A stretch of DNA of 64,000 bases from Psychrobacter sp. JCM 18900 (GTDB lineage Bacteria > Pseudomonadota > Gammaproteobacteria > Pseudomonadales > Moraxellaceae): contig NZ_CAJHBL010000002.1 in NCBI RefSeq assembly GCF_904846625.1, positions 124,001 through 188,000 of the forward strand, written 5' to 3'. Positions 1 through 9,265 of this stretch are shown in pieces. Positions within the stretch are counted from its first letter, which is position 1, and every line of letters begins with the position of its first letter. A program made the position numbers and the translations under genes. The notes under the pieces were generated by a model that was not told the origin of the DNA, made no database searches, and was given only the letters and a program-made list of their open reading frames with translations.

Positions 1-190
1 AAAAACTCGGTAAAGACGCGCTATCACCGGTACGAGCAGAAATGTATAGCATGAGCATAGAGAATAGGCTAACGACGAAGCGATAGCTGCTATAAATCAG
101 CCCCAACTTACGCAACTGCGGCAGAGGAAGCGTATCGTCATGATGAACATAACGAGTAATGGCAGAGCTCAGATTGGTAGCAGGGTTCAT
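1..190 (-). CDS. Sensor histidine kinase, N-terminal fragment (PilS-like)
   Basis: Only the first 63 codons are in the window; the gene runs off the left edge. The reading frame starts at an ATG at 190 and opens with a short polar segment, then the stretch RKLGLIYSSYRFVVSLFSM leading into a hydrophobic helix. That layout resembles the membrane-bound N terminus of PilS, the kinase of the PilS/PilR pair that controls type IV pilin transcription. It lies just downstream of the GacA-type regulator on the same strand (33-base gap), so they may be co-transcribed. The histidine kinase core is not visible, so the assignment rests on the N-terminal pattern and context alone. Another membrane-anchored kinase is possible. 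Confidence 0.5.
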   Translation of the reverse strand, partial: MNPATNLSSAITRYVHHDDTLPLPQLRKLGLIYSSYRFVVSLFSMLMLYISARTGDSASLPSF

Positions 191-223
191 AAACTGGCCG
201 TAATAAAATAAACGCTAAATGGT

Positions 224-859
224 TTATGGTTGAATCAGACCATGACGAATGGCCAAATGAGTTAATTTAACATCACTATCAACCCCAACTTTCTCATAAA
301 TACGGTAGCGATATGTATTAATAGTCTTGACGCTAACAAACAATTGATCGGCTATTTGCTGAGGGCTCTGACAATTAACAACCATCATCGCCACTTGTTT
401 TTCTCTATCACTTAATAAGTCGAAAGGTGAGTTGGCATTATCAGACAATAGAACATCTGCTAACTGTTCAGCGACATCTTGACTGAAGTAGCGACCTCCC
501 TGATAAATCTTTTTGACCGCACGTATCATTTCATCAAGTGGCGTGCCTTTGGTAATGTAACCATTAACACCTGCTTTGATCAGCATTGAAGGATAGGGCT
601 GTGCAGACATACTACTGACAGCCAAAATCTTGATACCTATGTCGAGTTGTATCAGACGTTTGGTTGCTTCGAGCCCGCCAATATTCGGCATATTGACGTC
701 TAGCAAAATCACATCAGGATGTAGTTGTTTGGCTTGTTTAATAGCCATGTCACCGCTGTCTGCTTCACCTACCACTTCGATATCGGGGCTGTCTGACAAC
801 ATACGGCTAATACCCATCCGTACCAAATCATGATCATCTACCACTAATACTTTAATCAT
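224..859 (-). CDS. gacA: GacA/UvrY-type response regulator
   Basis: NarL/FixJ-family response regulator of about 211 residues. The receiver domain (residues 1-120) has the acidic pair DDH at 8-10, the phospho-acceptor Asp54 in ILLDVNMP and a switch Lys in ITKGTP. A LuxR-type HTH occupies about 145-205 (LSDREKQV, then QQIADQLFVSVKTINTYRYRI). This is the GacA/UvrY pattern; such proteins, with the GacS/BarA kinase, activate small RNAs that titrate CsrA/RsmA. No kinase of that type is in the window. Two starts are possible: an ATG at 865 and one at 859. The AAGAG ribosome site sits 1 base before the first and 7 before the second, so 859 is preferred. Confidence 0.9.
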   Translation of the reverse strand: MIKVLVVDDHDLVRMGISRMLSDSPDIEVVGEADSGDMAIKQAKQLHPDVILLDVNMPNIGGLEATKRLIQLDIGIKILAVSSMSAQPYPSMLIKAGVNGYITKGTPLDEMIRAVKKIYQGGRYFSQDVAEQLADVLLSDNANSPFDLLSDREKQVAMMVVNCQSPQQIADQLFVSVKTINTYRYRIYEKVGVDSDVKLTHLAIRHGLIQP

Positions 860-865
860 AACCAT

Positions 866-1252
866 ACTCTTTATTGATTGTCAGAATGAACGCTTTATTA
901 GGTCCAGATAGTATAAAAAATGAATATATTTCAACCATTGTTTTTATCTTTGTATATTCAAAATACCGCCGATTAATATAACAAAATACGAGTAATCATA
1001 ACATTCGAAGTTAAATTATATTGCTGCAGTGTGAATTGATGTTTCTAGAATATAAATTGGTTGTAGCAAAGTTTGAATGAAGCCAAAAAAAACTACTAAA
1101 TCAGTTTGATAGATTAAACTTAAATGTAAACCATGATACACTAAAAATACAAAAGCTCTATGTGAGTACTTACAAACACATCTATAAACGCTACGTACGT
1201 TTTTGGCGTCAGACAATATGTAACTGGCGTAATAGCGACAGCAGGAGGCATA
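866..1252. other. Intergenic region, divergent promoters expected
   Basis: 387 bases between the divergent gacA-like and pbpG-like genes. The sequence is A+T-rich and must hold promoters for both, but I could not pick a convincing -35/-10 pair. A perfect AGGAGG ribosome site lies at 1243-1248 for the gene starting at 1253. No other gene or repeat seen. Confidence 0.5.
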
Positions 1253-2335
1253 ATGAAGCAACTACCATTAACCAAACAGCAATTGATCGCTGCTATGATT
1301 TCATTGAGTTTGGGCAGTGTTGCACAAGCCGCACTTACAATTAATGGTAGCACTGACACTGCCTCTAGTGCACGCCTGAGTTGGGGCGGCGCTGATAGTT
1401 TGTCTGAAGCCCGCAATATTATGTACAAGTCTAATGGCTCTGCTATTAAGAAAGTCGATAATGGCTATGGTACTACCAATATTACGAATACTAATAGTTT
1501 TGCTAGTAGTAATAACACCAATAGTGCTCGCTATAACACAACCTATCGTGGGGCGTTTGGTAGTAGCGATATGATTCCGATTAGCACGGATTCACGTAGC
1601 GTTGCGGTGATCGATGCTGAAACTGGCGAATCTATCTACGAAAAAGATGCTGATATCGCGCGTCCCATGGCCAGTATCACTAAAGTTATGACGGCGATGG
1701 TTGTATTGGATGCAGGCCTTGATATGCGTGAAGAAATCACGCTTGATCCAGAGGATTTTGTTGGTCCTAAGCGTGCAAGCTCGCGTTTGAAATCAGGTGA
1801 TCGTTTAAACCGCGCTGAGATGCTATTGATGGCGTTGATGAAGTCTGAAAATCCAGCAGCGAAGAGTTTAGCGCGTAATTACCCAGGTGGCTATGATGCC
1901 TTTATGCGTGCAATGAATCGTAAAGCGCAAGATTTGGGCATGAATACGGCATTTTTTGGTGATCCAACTGGACTTGATAAGCGTAACGTAGCTTCTTCAA
2001 AAGATTTGGTTAAGATGGTACGTGCCGCTGGTAACTATGATGTGATTCGTCGTTTTTCTACCACTAAGAGCTATGACTTTTTTGTCTCAAATTACTCAAG
2101 TGGTAACCGTACCTATAAAGCCAGTAATACCAGCACGTTGGTTCGTGACGGCAGCTATCCAATCGGGATTTCTAAGACAGGATTTATTAATGAAGCCGGA
2201 CGTTGTGTGGTAATGGAAACTCGGGTCAATAACCGTCCTGCGATTATCGTTATCTTAGGTGCAAACAGCTCAGCAACACGTTGGGGCGATGCTAAAAATA
2301 TCTTAAATAGTTTGGCTACACGCCGTACAGTATAA
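1253..2335 (+). CDS. pbpG: D-alanyl-D-alanine endopeptidase, PBP7 type
   Basis: Low-molecular-weight penicillin-binding protein of 360 residues in peptidase family S11. It cleaves D-Ala-meso-DAP cross-links in the periplasm. A signal peptide is visible (charged start, hydrophobic core, AQA at 25-27). The three active-site motifs are S141-I-T-K144, S198-E-N200 and K308-T-G310. Residues 30-105 form a Ser/Asn/Thr-rich linker before the catalytic domain; this spacer is low complexity and longer than in E. coli PBP7. There is no C-terminal amphipathic anchor of the DacA kind, supporting PBP7 over PBP5/6. The start is fixed by AGGAGG four bases upstream. A terminator follows at 2356. Confidence 0.88.
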   Translation: MKQLPLTKQQLIAAMISLSLGSVAQAALTINGSTDTASSARLSWGGADSLSEARNIMYKSNGSAIKKVDNGYGTTNITNTNSFASSNNTNSARYNTTYRGAFGSSDMIPISTDSRSVAVIDAETGESIYEKDADIARPMASITKVMTAMVVLDAGLDMREEITLDPEDFVGPKRASSRLKSGDRLNRAEMLLMALMKSENPAAKSLARNYPGGYDAFMRAMNRKAQDLGMNTAFFGDPTGLDKRNVASSKDLVKMVRAAGNYDVIRRFSTTKSYDFFVSNYSSGNRTYKASNTSTLVRDGSYPIGISKTGFINEAGRCVVMETRVNNRPAIIVILGANSSATRWGDAKNILNSLATRRTV

Positions 2336-2355
2336 GCTATCGGTTCTAAATGTAT

Positions 2356-2388
2356 AAAAAAGCTGTTATATCATATAACAGCTTTTTT
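2356..2388 (+). terminator. Intrinsic terminator after pbpG
   Basis: Stem AGCTGTTATA / TATAACAGCT with a TCA loop, preceded by A6 and followed by T6. It closes the pbpG transcript and separates it from the thiE-like gene. Confidence 0.85.
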
Positions 2389-2422
2389 ATTGTGTTGAAT
2401 TTAAGAATTAAGGATACATGCT

Positions 2423-3091
2423 ATGGGTCATTCACTATTCTCTTCTCCTACACCTAAGCTATATCTATTGACCAACGATGATGAGTTCGAGCTGTTATAT
2501 CAAAAGCTAGAGGCAGCCTTGTCGACAGGGTTAATTGCGCTATTACAAATTCGTCGTAAGCAAATTCTTAATCTGCCTGATGGAGCTTTGAAGCTCTTTG
2601 ATGAGGCGCAAAAAATTGTTGAGTTAGCTAAAACGTATCACGTGCCAGTTGTTATTAATGATGACGTGAAGTTAGCCGAAAAACTTGGCGTTGGGGTACA
2701 TCTTGGTCAAACAGACGGCAGTATCGGTGATGCTCTACAGTCTCTATTGCCACATCAAATAATTGGTCGTACCTGTCATGGTGATATAGCACTGATTAAA
2801 GAAGCAAAAAATGATGGTGCAAGCTATGCTGCGATGGGTGCTGTATTTACTTCTACAACTAAGCCAAATGCTAATATCATTTCACGTCAGCAGCTTGTGG
2901 AAGGGTGTCAGCAAGGCATACCAATCTGTGTGATAGGGGGGTTAACCGCAGAAAATGTCTCAGATTTAGTAGATTTGCCCATTGCGCTTGTAGCAGTAGT
3001 CGGGGATATCATAGATTTGCCAGCAGCAGACATAGCTCAGCGCTGTTGTGAGTGGCAGCAGGCATTTTCTAAATGGAAAATACCTACTTGA
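2423..3091 (+). CDS. thiE: Thiamine-phosphate synthase-like protein (ThiE/TenI family)
   Basis: 222-residue TIM-barrel protein of the ThiE/TenI family. ThiE joins HMP-pyrophosphate to the thiazole phosphate to make thiamine phosphate. Family landmarks visible are LQIRRK near residue 40, VINDD then GVGVHLGQTD (phosphate/Mg region), GRTCH in place of the usual G-x-S-x-H, and GAVFTSTTKP matching the GPxFxTxTK catalytic segment, then IGGLTAENV. The gene stands alone: no other thiamine gene is nearby. Gammaproteobacteria also carry ThiE-like domains fused to MutT Nudix proteins, and this could be a free-standing relative with an altered role. An AAGGA site precedes the ATG. Confidence 0.72.
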   Translation: MGHSLFSSPTPKLYLLTNDDEFELLYQKLEAALSTGLIALLQIRRKQILNLPDGALKLFDEAQKIVELAKTYHVPVVINDDVKLAEKLGVGVHLGQTDGSIGDALQSLLPHQIIGRTCHGDIALIKEAKNDGASYAAMGAVFTSTTKPNANIISRQQLVEGCQQGIPICVIGGLTAENVSDLVDLPIALVAVVGDIIDLPAADIAQRCCEWQQAFSKWKIPT

Positions 3092-3156
3092 AGTACTCTT
3101 ATTAGAGAGGTTTTAGAGTAGCAATAGTCTTACAGTAGAGTACTAATATGACAGCG

Positions 3157-3486
3157 CTACTCAGCGTGTTCCATACATAAGGTAGCATAGGGTAGCGCTT
3201 CTAAGCGTTGCTCTTCGATCTGTTCACCGCAGACTTCACACTCGCCATAAGTACCGTTCTCAATCCGACCTAATGCATTTTCGACATAGATTAAGCTTTG
3301 ACGTGCCTCACTCATCAAGTTTTTACGCATGTCGTTTTGACGATAGGATATGGCCTGATCTTCCCAGTGTTCATTGAGATCATCTTGCGGATTCTGAATA
3401 TGATCTTCTATCTTATCAATTCGAGATTCGTACTCATCTTTTAATTTTAATAGGTTTTGTTTCGCAGTGTCTAAGTTGATGCTCAT
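3157..3486 (-). CDS. Short DksA/TraR-family zinc-finger protein
   Basis: 109-residue DksA/TraR-family protein. DksA relatives enter the RNA polymerase secondary channel and tune initiation with ppGpp. Here a predicted N-terminal coiled coil (residues 1-75, rich in Lys/Glu/Asp) is followed by a C-terminal finger with C-E-V-C, a 17-residue spacer and then C-M-E-H, so the last Cys of the usual four is replaced by His. It is shorter than DksA (about 150 residues), closer to TraR/YbiI-type members. AGGAGAA precedes the ATG. It is a monocistronic minus-strand gene convergent with the thiE-like gene. Polymerase binding is inferred from the family. Confidence 0.8.
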   Translation of the reverse strand: MSINLDTAKQNLLKLKDEYESRIDKIEDHIQNPQDDLNEHWEDQAISYRQNDMRKNLMSEARQSLIYVENALGRIENGTYGECEVCGEQIEEQRLEALPYATLCMEHAE

Positions 3487-3993
3487 TGTTTTCTCCTAAT
3501 AGATTATTTTTATTGTCAATGTTTCTATCATAAAGAGCTTGACTGCTGAGTACCACCACGAAATGTTACGGTTTATTGACTATGCTTAAAGCTAGCAACT
3601 GCAATTGTTGCCATCGAATAATGCTCTGAGAATATAGACTAAATATCTTAAACGTGCTGAAATTTGTGTTAGGTTGCTTGTGAGACTGCGCTAGAAAACT
3701 GGTAGAATACACCGCCGCTGAATTCTGCTTATTTGATCAACTCACCAGAGTGGCTTGATAAGTGTCAGAGCCAAGCGTTAAAAAAAACATTAAAAAGTAA
3801 TAAAGCTGATAGTGACTATATAGCTTGGCTATAAGATAGCGTGATTATAAGACAGACGAGCGAGAGTGCTACAAAATAGTGGATTGATCGAGTTTAGCAC
3901 TGAATCTGATTTATATAGAGCTGACTATAATGGTTATATCAGTAACGACAGTAATCGCAAATTAACAGATATATTGATGCATAGGAGCAGGTA
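3487..3993. other. Intergenic region upstream of pgk
   Basis: 507 bases between the divergent DksA-like gene and pgk. A possible -10 (TAGAAT) lies near 3707 but its -35 is poor. The 5' leader of pgk seems long if this is the promoter. No recognisable RNA gene or repeat; a small RNA here cannot be excluded. Confidence 0.4.
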
Positions 3994-5208
3994 ATGAATT
4001 TTTTGCGTATGAGTGAGTTGAACTTAACGGATAAAGTGGTGTTGATCCGAGAAGATTTAAATGTGCCTATTAAGGACGGTAAGGTCACGAGCGATGCGCG
4101 CTTGCAAGCCAGTCTTCCTACCATCAAAATGGCGCTCGAAAAAGGCGCTGCGGTAATTGTTTGCTCACATTTAGGCCGCCCAACAGAAGGCAGTCCTGAA
4201 ACTGTATACTCATTGGCACCAGTTGCTGACTATTTGACGGATAAATTAAGCTCGCAACTATCGACACCTGTACGTCTTAATAGTGATTATCTTACCCAAG
4301 GTGCCAATGTAAAATCTGGCGAAGTGGTTCTATTAGAAAATGTACGCTTCAATGACGGTGAAAAGAAAAACGATGCCACGCTAGCGAAAAAGTACGCTGA
4401 TTTGTGCGATGTGTTTGTGATGGATGCTTTTGGTACAGCGCACCGTGCACAGGCTTCAACAGAAGGCGTTACGCAAGCAATGCATCAAGCAGACAAAACC
4501 GTTTGTGCAGGGCCATTGTTAGCCGCCGAACTTGATGCTTTGAGCCTAGCGCTTGAAACACCAGCACAACCAATGCTTGCTATCGTTGGTGGGTCAAAAG
4601 TATCAACCAAATTAGAAGTGCTACACAGCTTGGCTGAAGTTTGCACACAGATTATCGTTGGTGGCGGTATTGCTAATACTTTCTTAGCAGCACAAGGTCA
4701 CAGTATTGGCGCCTCGTTGTATGAAGCAGATTTACTCGATACTGCACGTGACATTATGATCAAGACTGAAATTTTGCTGCCTGAGTACGTCGTCGTCGCT
4801 GATAAAAATGACATCGATTTCGCTGACTTTACTGGCTCATTGCAAAAAGCCACCGCAACGATCAAATCAGTTGATGCGATTGGTGACAATGACATGATAT
4901 TGGACATCGCACCAGAAAGCGCAAAGCAGCTTGCTGATGCCATTATTAATGCAAAAACTATCTTGTGGAATGGTCCAGTGGGTGTCTTTGAAGTTGATGC
5001 TTTCGGGCAAGGCACACAGATATTAGCTACTGCGGTAAGAGACAGCGATGGTTTCTCTATCGCGGGCGGCGGTGATACGTTAGCAGCTATCGATAAATAT
5101 CAAGTTGCTAACGGTGTGAGCTATATGTCAACAGGTGGTGGTGCGTTTTTAGAGTTTGTTGAAGGTAAAGTACTTCCGGCAGTTGCTGCACTGCAAATAG
5201 ATGCCTAA
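3994..5208 (+). CDS. pgk: Phosphoglycerate kinase
   Basis: 404-residue cytosolic glycolytic/gluconeogenic enzyme transferring phosphate between 1,3-bisphosphoglycerate and ADP. The N-terminal substrate motif [36 protein letters not shown] and the nucleotide-domain motifs [21 protein letters not shown] and [10 protein letters not shown] are intact. Length is normal. AGGAG eight bases upstream supports the ATG at 3994 rather than the later ATG at 4009. The class II aldolase gene follows 1 kb later, with a lipoprotein gene between, so the two glycolytic genes are neighbours but probably separate transcripts. Confidence 0.97.
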   Translation: MNFLRMSELNLTDKVVLIREDLNVPIKDGKVTSDARLQASLPTIKMALEKGAAVIVCSHLGRPTEGSPETVYSLAPVADYLTDKLSSQLSTPVRLNSDYLTQGANVKSGEVVLLENVRFNDGEKKNDATLAKKYADLCDVFVMDAFGTAHRAQASTEGVTQAMHQADKTVCAGPLLAAELDALSLALETPAQPMLAIVGGSKVSTKLEVLHSLAEVCTQIIVGGGIANTFLAAQGHSIGASLYEADLLDTARDIMIKTEILLPEYVVVADKNDIDFADFTGSLQKATATIKSVDAIGDNDMILDIAPESAKQLADAIINAKTILWNGPVGVFEVDAFGQGTQILATAVRDSDGFSIAGGGDTLAAIDKYQVANGVSYMSTGGGAFLEFVEGKVLPAVAALQIDA

Positions 5209-5465
5209 CTAATTAACGATACTCTGTAGCTTAGTAACATTAGACGTACAACTAACTTTAAATAACTAAGGTAGTCTGTAAAAATAATATTTTGACTGTT
5301 GATTTGCTTGTTTTTATTAGCATAAGTAAGTCAAATAGCCATTGAGTATTATTAAGCAGTAATTATTTATCTATATACTGAAAATTATTATTGCATGTCT
5401 GATTCGCACTCTATAGAATAGCGCGACCATGTATTTTGACATGCATTATTTACGAGAGGTTTATT

Positions 5466-5852
5466 ATGTTAAAACGTCATTTATTACTTGCTAGCGTACT
5501 TGCTGGTACCTTTGCAATCACTGCATGTAGCCAACAAACAGAAGAAAACACTGAAGCTGCTGTTGAATCTGCTGGCGATGATGCTGCTGCAAACGCTGAT
5601 GCTGCTGCCGCTGAAACAGACGCTGCTGCTGCTGAAGCTGAAGCTGCTGCTCAAGACGCTGGTACAGAAGTTGCTGAAGGCGCTGACACTGCTGGTGCAG
5701 CTGCGACAGACGCTCTAGAAAACACTGGCGATGCCATTGCTGAAAGCACTAACACAGCGGTCGAAAATACTGCTGAAGCTGTTGCTGATGGCGCTAACGC
5801 TGTCGCTGATGGCGCAAATGATGTTGCAGTTGATGCAGAGCAGCAGTACTAA
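5466..5852 (+). CDS. Alanine-rich lipoprotein
   Basis: 128-residue predicted lipoprotein of unknown function. A type II signal sequence with lipobox ITAC places the acylated Cys at about residue 21. The mature part is almost entirely Ala, Glu, Asp, Thr and Gly with heptad-like alanine repeats and near-duplicated VADGAN segments at the C terminus, suggesting an extended acidic helix or coiled coil as in Lpp-like or stress-associated lipoproteins. A start 30 bases upstream would spoil the signal peptide. GAGAGG precedes the chosen ATG. Nucleotide repeats (GCTGCTGCT) make the gene prone to length change. Function not recognised. Confidence 0.75.
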   Translation: MLKRHLLLASVLAGTFAITACSQQTEENTEAAVESAGDDAAANADAAAAETDAAAAEAEAAAQDAGTEVAEGADTAGAAATDALENTGDAIAESTNTAVENTAEAVADGANAVADGANDVAVDAEQQY

Positions 5853-5861
5853 GCTACGCGA

Positions 5862-5889
5862 TAACTAAGCACTATTAACTAAGCACTAT
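5862..5889. repeat. Perfect 2 x 14-bp tandem repeat
   Basis: TAACTAAGCACTAT occurs twice head to tail just after the lipoprotein stop codon. It is probably a simple slippage duplication. Confidence 0.8.
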
Positions 5890-5970
5890 AATGACTGATT
5901 TACTGGGAAGCTATCGATTGATATGTAACCTTTAAGAATAGTCATTGCTTTATAAGCCTCAAAATACTAG

Positions 5971-6000
5971 AAAAGCCTTGGTGATTGCCAAGGCTTTTTG
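5971..6000 (+). terminator. Intrinsic terminator after the lipoprotein gene
   Basis: Stem AAAAGCCTTGG / CCAAGGCTTTT with loop TGATTG, ending in a T tract. It lies 118 bases after the stop codon. The rest of the 5853-6264 gap holds the 14-bp repeat and a candidate fba promoter. Confidence 0.85.
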
Positions 6001-6116
6001 CGTTGTATGTCGTTGTGGCAGTTTATAAAGTGACAGTTTATAAAATTAAACTGTTATCAAGAGACGGTATAGACTGACAAATAGTCGGTCAACTGCTACG
6101 AAGACAGAACAATTTT

Positions 6117-6125
6117 TGCTATAAT
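6117..6125 (+). promoter_or_regulatory. Candidate extended -10 promoter for fba
   Basis: TGCTATAAT is an extended -10 (TGn plus consensus TATAAT). No good -35 is visible, which is common for extended -10 promoters. It would give a 5' leader of about 130 bases before fba. Confidence 0.4.
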
Positions 6126-6264
6126 CACCGCGTGGTAATCATATCCAATATCATTCAGACTTTTACTAACTTATATACTGTCAGTATGGTCGAATATACA
6201 GTGAAATGATTGCTACCAAGCTGTTTTTTAAAATACTATTCAAAATCTAATCAGAGAGCGTCTT

Positions 6265-7302
6265 ATGGCCCTAATATCCTTACGTCAACTTCTAGATCAT
6301 GCCGCTGAACACAGCTATGGTGTTCCTGCCTTTAACGTCAATAACTTAGAGCAAATGCGTGCAATCATGATGGCTGCGGATGCTTGTGATTCACCTGTTA
6401 TTGTCCAAGCCAGTGCAGGCGCACGTAACTATGCAGGGTCAGCATTTTTGCGTCATTTGATTATCGCTGCGATCGAAGAATGGCCACATATTCCAGTGGT
6501 GATGCATCAAGATCATGGCATGTCACCAGCTATCTGCCAACGCTCAATCCAGTTAGGTTTCTCATCAGTGATGATGGACGGCTCACTTGGTGAAGATGGC
6601 AAAACGCCAATGGACTATGACTACAATGCTAGCGTTACGCGCGAAGTTGTTAAGATGGCTCATGCTTGCGGCGTCTCTGTAGAAGGCGAAATCGGTTGCC
6701 TAGGTAGCCTTGAAACCGGTATGGCTGGTGAAGAAGATGGTTCTGGCGCTGAAGGCGTATTGGATCATGAGCAGCTCTTGACCAGTGCTGATGAAGCTGA
6801 GCAGTTTGTAAAAGATACCAATGTCGATGCGTTAGCGATTGCTATCGGTACTAGCCATGGTGCCTATAAGTTCACACGTCCACCGACAGGCGATATCTTA
6901 TCTATTGAGCGTGTAAAAGAGATTCATGCCCGTATTCCTAATACCCATCTTGTCATGCATGGTTCTTCATCAGTGCCACAAGAATGGCTAAAAGTTATTA
7001 ATGAAAACGGCGGTGATATCGGCGAAACTTATGGCGTGCCAGTTGAGCAAATCGTTGAAGCGATCAAACATGGTGTTCGCAAAGTAAACATCGATACGGA
7101 TTTACGTCTGGCATCAACTGGTGCTATCCGTGAATTCCTTGCAAAAAATCCAAGTGAATTCGATCCGCGTAAATACTTCAAAGCGTCTATGGTAGCGATG
7201 TCAGATATCTGTACCAATCGTTTTGAAGCGTTTGGTTCTGCAGGTCAAGCACACAAAATTCGTCCAACCAGTCTTGAAGGTATGGTGAATTTTTACCAAT
7301 AA
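6265..7302 (+). CDS. fba: Class II fructose-bisphosphate aldolase
   Basis: 345-residue zinc-dependent aldolase of the Calvin/FbaA-B type, interconverting fructose 1,6-bisphosphate with dihydroxyacetone phosphate and glyceraldehyde 3-phosphate. Visible motifs are PAFNVNN near the N terminus, VVMHQDHG with metal-binding His and Asp, [35 protein letters not shown] and KVNIDTDLR. Length is normal for the family. Together with pgk it supplies lower glycolysis/gluconeogenesis. It is followed 78 bases later by ruvA in the same direction, without an obvious terminator. Confidence 0.97.
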   Translation: MALISLRQLLDHAAEHSYGVPAFNVNNLEQMRAIMMAADACDSPVIVQASAGARNYAGSAFLRHLIIAAIEEWPHIPVVMHQDHGMSPAICQRSIQLGFSSVMMDGSLGEDGKTPMDYDYNASVTREVVKMAHACGVSVEGEIGCLGSLETGMAGEEDGSGAEGVLDHEQLLTSADEAEQFVKDTNVDALAIAIGTSHGAYKFTRPPTGDILSIERVKEIHARIPNTHLVMHGSSSVPQEWLKVINENGGDIGETYGVPVEQIVEAIKHGVRKVNIDTDLRLASTGAIREFLAKNPSEFDPRKYFKASMVAMSDICTNRFEAFGSAGQAHKIRPTSLEGMVNFYQ

Positions 7303-7380
7303 GACTGTGTTGTAGAACGTAGTTGTTAATCATGAAGTAGCAGCTGATTTTATAATATTCCACATAAGAGGTCGTAAATA

Positions 7381-8001
7381 ATGATTGGATTGATTACCGG
7401 ACAGGTGCAGTACTTGATGGCACCGACGGCTTGTATCATGACGACCTCGGGTGTGGGTTATGATATCGAACTGCCATTGCCTTCATTTTGTCAGTTACAG
7501 CTTAATGAACAAGCCAGCATTTGGACACATTTCCATGTTCGCGAAGATGCCCAGTTGCTCTATGGCTTTATCGATCGAAAAGAGCGTGATGTTTTTCGCC
7601 AGTTAATTAAAATTAACGGGGTTGGGGCAAAAATGGCCTTGGCTATGCTGTCTGCAATGTCAGCAGCTGAGCTAAAGATGCACGTCGAGCAAGAGTCGGA
7701 GACAGCATTGACTCGTATCCCAGGTATCGGTAAAAAGACGGCGCAACGCTTATTAATTGAGCTAAAAGATAAGCTGAAGAATATCGACATTGATAATGGT
7801 GCGTTTGAATTGACGCCTCAGGAAACTACGATTTCTCACGAAGGTAGTATCATCGCTGAAGTAGAAGGCGCGTTGATTAGCTTGGGCTACAAAGAAAAAG
7901 AAGCTCAGCTAGCGATCAAGGCTGCTAAAAGTAAAGGAGATACTTTTGCTGATACTCAAGGCTTGTTAAAAGCTACTTTGCAGCAGCTATCTGGCTTTTA
8001 A
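7381..8001 (+). CDS. ruvA: Holliday junction helicase subunit RuvA
   Basis: 206-residue DNA-binding subunit that holds the Holliday junction for the RuvB motor. The OB-fold N terminus (MIGLITGQV, THFHVREDAQLLYGF), two helix-hairpin-helix motifs (INGVGAKMALAML and IPGIGKKTAQRLLIEL) and the C-terminal RuvB-contact domain (EVEGALISLGY) are all present. AGAGGT precedes the ATG. No ruvC lies beside it. A hairpin at 8053 separates it from ruvB, so read-through or a second promoter would be needed for ruvB. Confidence 0.97.
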   Translation: MIGLITGQVQYLMAPTACIMTTSGVGYDIELPLPSFCQLQLNEQASIWTHFHVREDAQLLYGFIDRKERDVFRQLIKINGVGAKMALAMLSAMSAAELKMHVEQESETALTRIPGIGKKTAQRLLIELKDKLKNIDIDNGAFELTPQETTISHEGSIIAEVEGALISLGYKEKEAQLAIKAAKSKGDTFADTQGLLKATLQQLSGF

Positions 8002-8052
8002 TTCATATTAATTAGCCGTCTATCGATGACAACCACATAATGTATCAAAGTA

Positions 8053-8080
8053 ATAAGCGACATTAAATGTCGCTTATTTT
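8053..8080 (+). terminator. Hairpin between ruvA and ruvB
   Basis: Stem ATAAGCGACATT / AATGTCGCTTAT with almost no loop, followed by TTTTCG. It looks like an intrinsic terminator or attenuator inside the ruvAB unit. Confidence 0.7.
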
Positions 8081-8164
8081 CGTTTTAGTGTTCGCTTAAT
8101 CAGGTTTTGCATGACTTATGCGCAGCGTTTGGTTATGCTATTTGTTAACTAATTTTTTAATATA

Positions 8165-9160
8165 ATGATAAATTCTATGACGCAAGATCGTTTAATTAAT
8201 CCGCTAGAAGGTGCAAGTGACGCTCCTGATGCCAATATCCGACCAGCATTATTGGCTGAGTATATTGGTCAGCCGGTGGTACGTGAGCAGATGGAAGTGT
8301 TCATCGGTGCTGCTCGTGGCCGTGACGAAGCGCTAGATCACACACTTATATTTGGTCCACCGGGTCTGGGCAAGACGACCCTCGCCAATATTATCGCTCG
8401 TGAGATGGGTGGTAATTTACGTTCTACTTCAGGGCCTGTACTTGAACGCCCAGGAGATTTGGCGGCCATGCTGACCAATCTAGAAGCGGGTGACGTACTG
8501 TTTATTGATGAAATTCACCGTCTGAGCTCGGTTATTGAAGAGATACTTTATCCAGCGATGGAAGATTTCCAATTGGATATTATGATTGGTGAAGGGCCTG
8601 CTGCGCGTTCTATCAAGCTTGACTTGCCACCGTTTACCTTGGTAGCAGCAACGACTAGAGCAGGGCTACTGACGTCACCGCTACGTGACCGTTTTGGGAT
8701 TGTACAGCGCCTTGAATTTTACAATATCGCTGATCTAACGACGATTGTCAGTCGCGCCGCACGTCTAATGCGTGTACCAATGAGTGAAGATGGGGCTGTA
8801 GAGATTGCGCGCCGTGCCCGCGGTACACCAAGGATTGCTAACCGCCTATTACGCCGCGTGCGTGACTATGCCGAGGTAAGAGGCGACGGTAGTATTAATG
8901 GCGCGATTGCAGGTAGCGCGCTAGATATGCTGGCAGTGGATAGACGTGGTCTTGATCATCTAGACAGACGCTATATCGAAATATTGCATGAGCGCTTCGA
9001 TGGTGGTCCTGCTGGTGTTGAGGCAGTGGCAGCAGCGATGGCTGAAGACCGTGGTACGCTTGAAGATGTGATTGAGCCGTATCTGATTCAACAAGGTTAT
9101 GTGCTGCGTACTGCTCGTGGCCGCGTACTGACACAGATGGCAATCGACCAGATGCTATAG
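8165..9160 (+). CDS. ruvB: Holliday junction branch-migration ATPase RuvB
   Basis: 331-residue AAA+ motor. Walker A is GPPGLGKTT at about 64-72, Walker B is LFIDEIHRL, sensor 1 is AATTRAG and the arginine-finger region is SPLRDRFG; the C-terminal winged helix contains [13 protein letters not shown]. Two ATGs (8165 and 8177) are possible and neither has a clear ribosome site; the second would begin with MTQDRLI. Function with RuvA in recombination and repair is well established for the family. Confidence 0.97.
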   Translation: MINSMTQDRLINPLEGASDAPDANIRPALLAEYIGQPVVREQMEVFIGAARGRDEALDHTLIFGPPGLGKTTLANIIAREMGGNLRSTSGPVLERPGDLAAMLTNLEAGDVLFIDEIHRLSSVIEEILYPAMEDFQLDIMIGEGPAARSIKLDLPPFTLVAATTRAGLLTSPLRDRFGIVQRLEFYNIADLTTIVSRAARLMRVPMSEDGAVEIARRARGTPRIANRLLRRVRDYAEVRGDGSINGAIAGSALDMLAVDRRGLDHLDRRYIEILHERFDGGPAGVEAVAAAMAEDRGTLEDVIEPYLIQQGYVLRTARGRVLTQMAIDQML

Positions 9161-9179
9161 TAATCAGTATTCAATAGAA

Positions 9180-9220
9180 AAATGCGCCTGCTTTTGATTA
9201 GAAGTAGGCGCATTCTTTTT
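9180..9220. terminator. Bidirectional terminator between ruvB and the FAD oxidase
   Basis: Stem AATGCGCCTGCTT / AAGTAGGCGCATT (one mismatch region) with A- and T-tracts on both sides. It serves the convergent ruvB and FAD-linked oxidase genes. Confidence 0.85.
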
Positions 9221-9265
9221 GGCTATTGCTTTGGTTTTAGTACGGTTTTAGTTTTTCTAATAGTA

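Noticed and set aside
1016-1250. Minus-strand frames in the gacA/pbpG gap
   Set aside because: They overlap the promoter side of pbpG, lack ribosome sites and their composition looks random.
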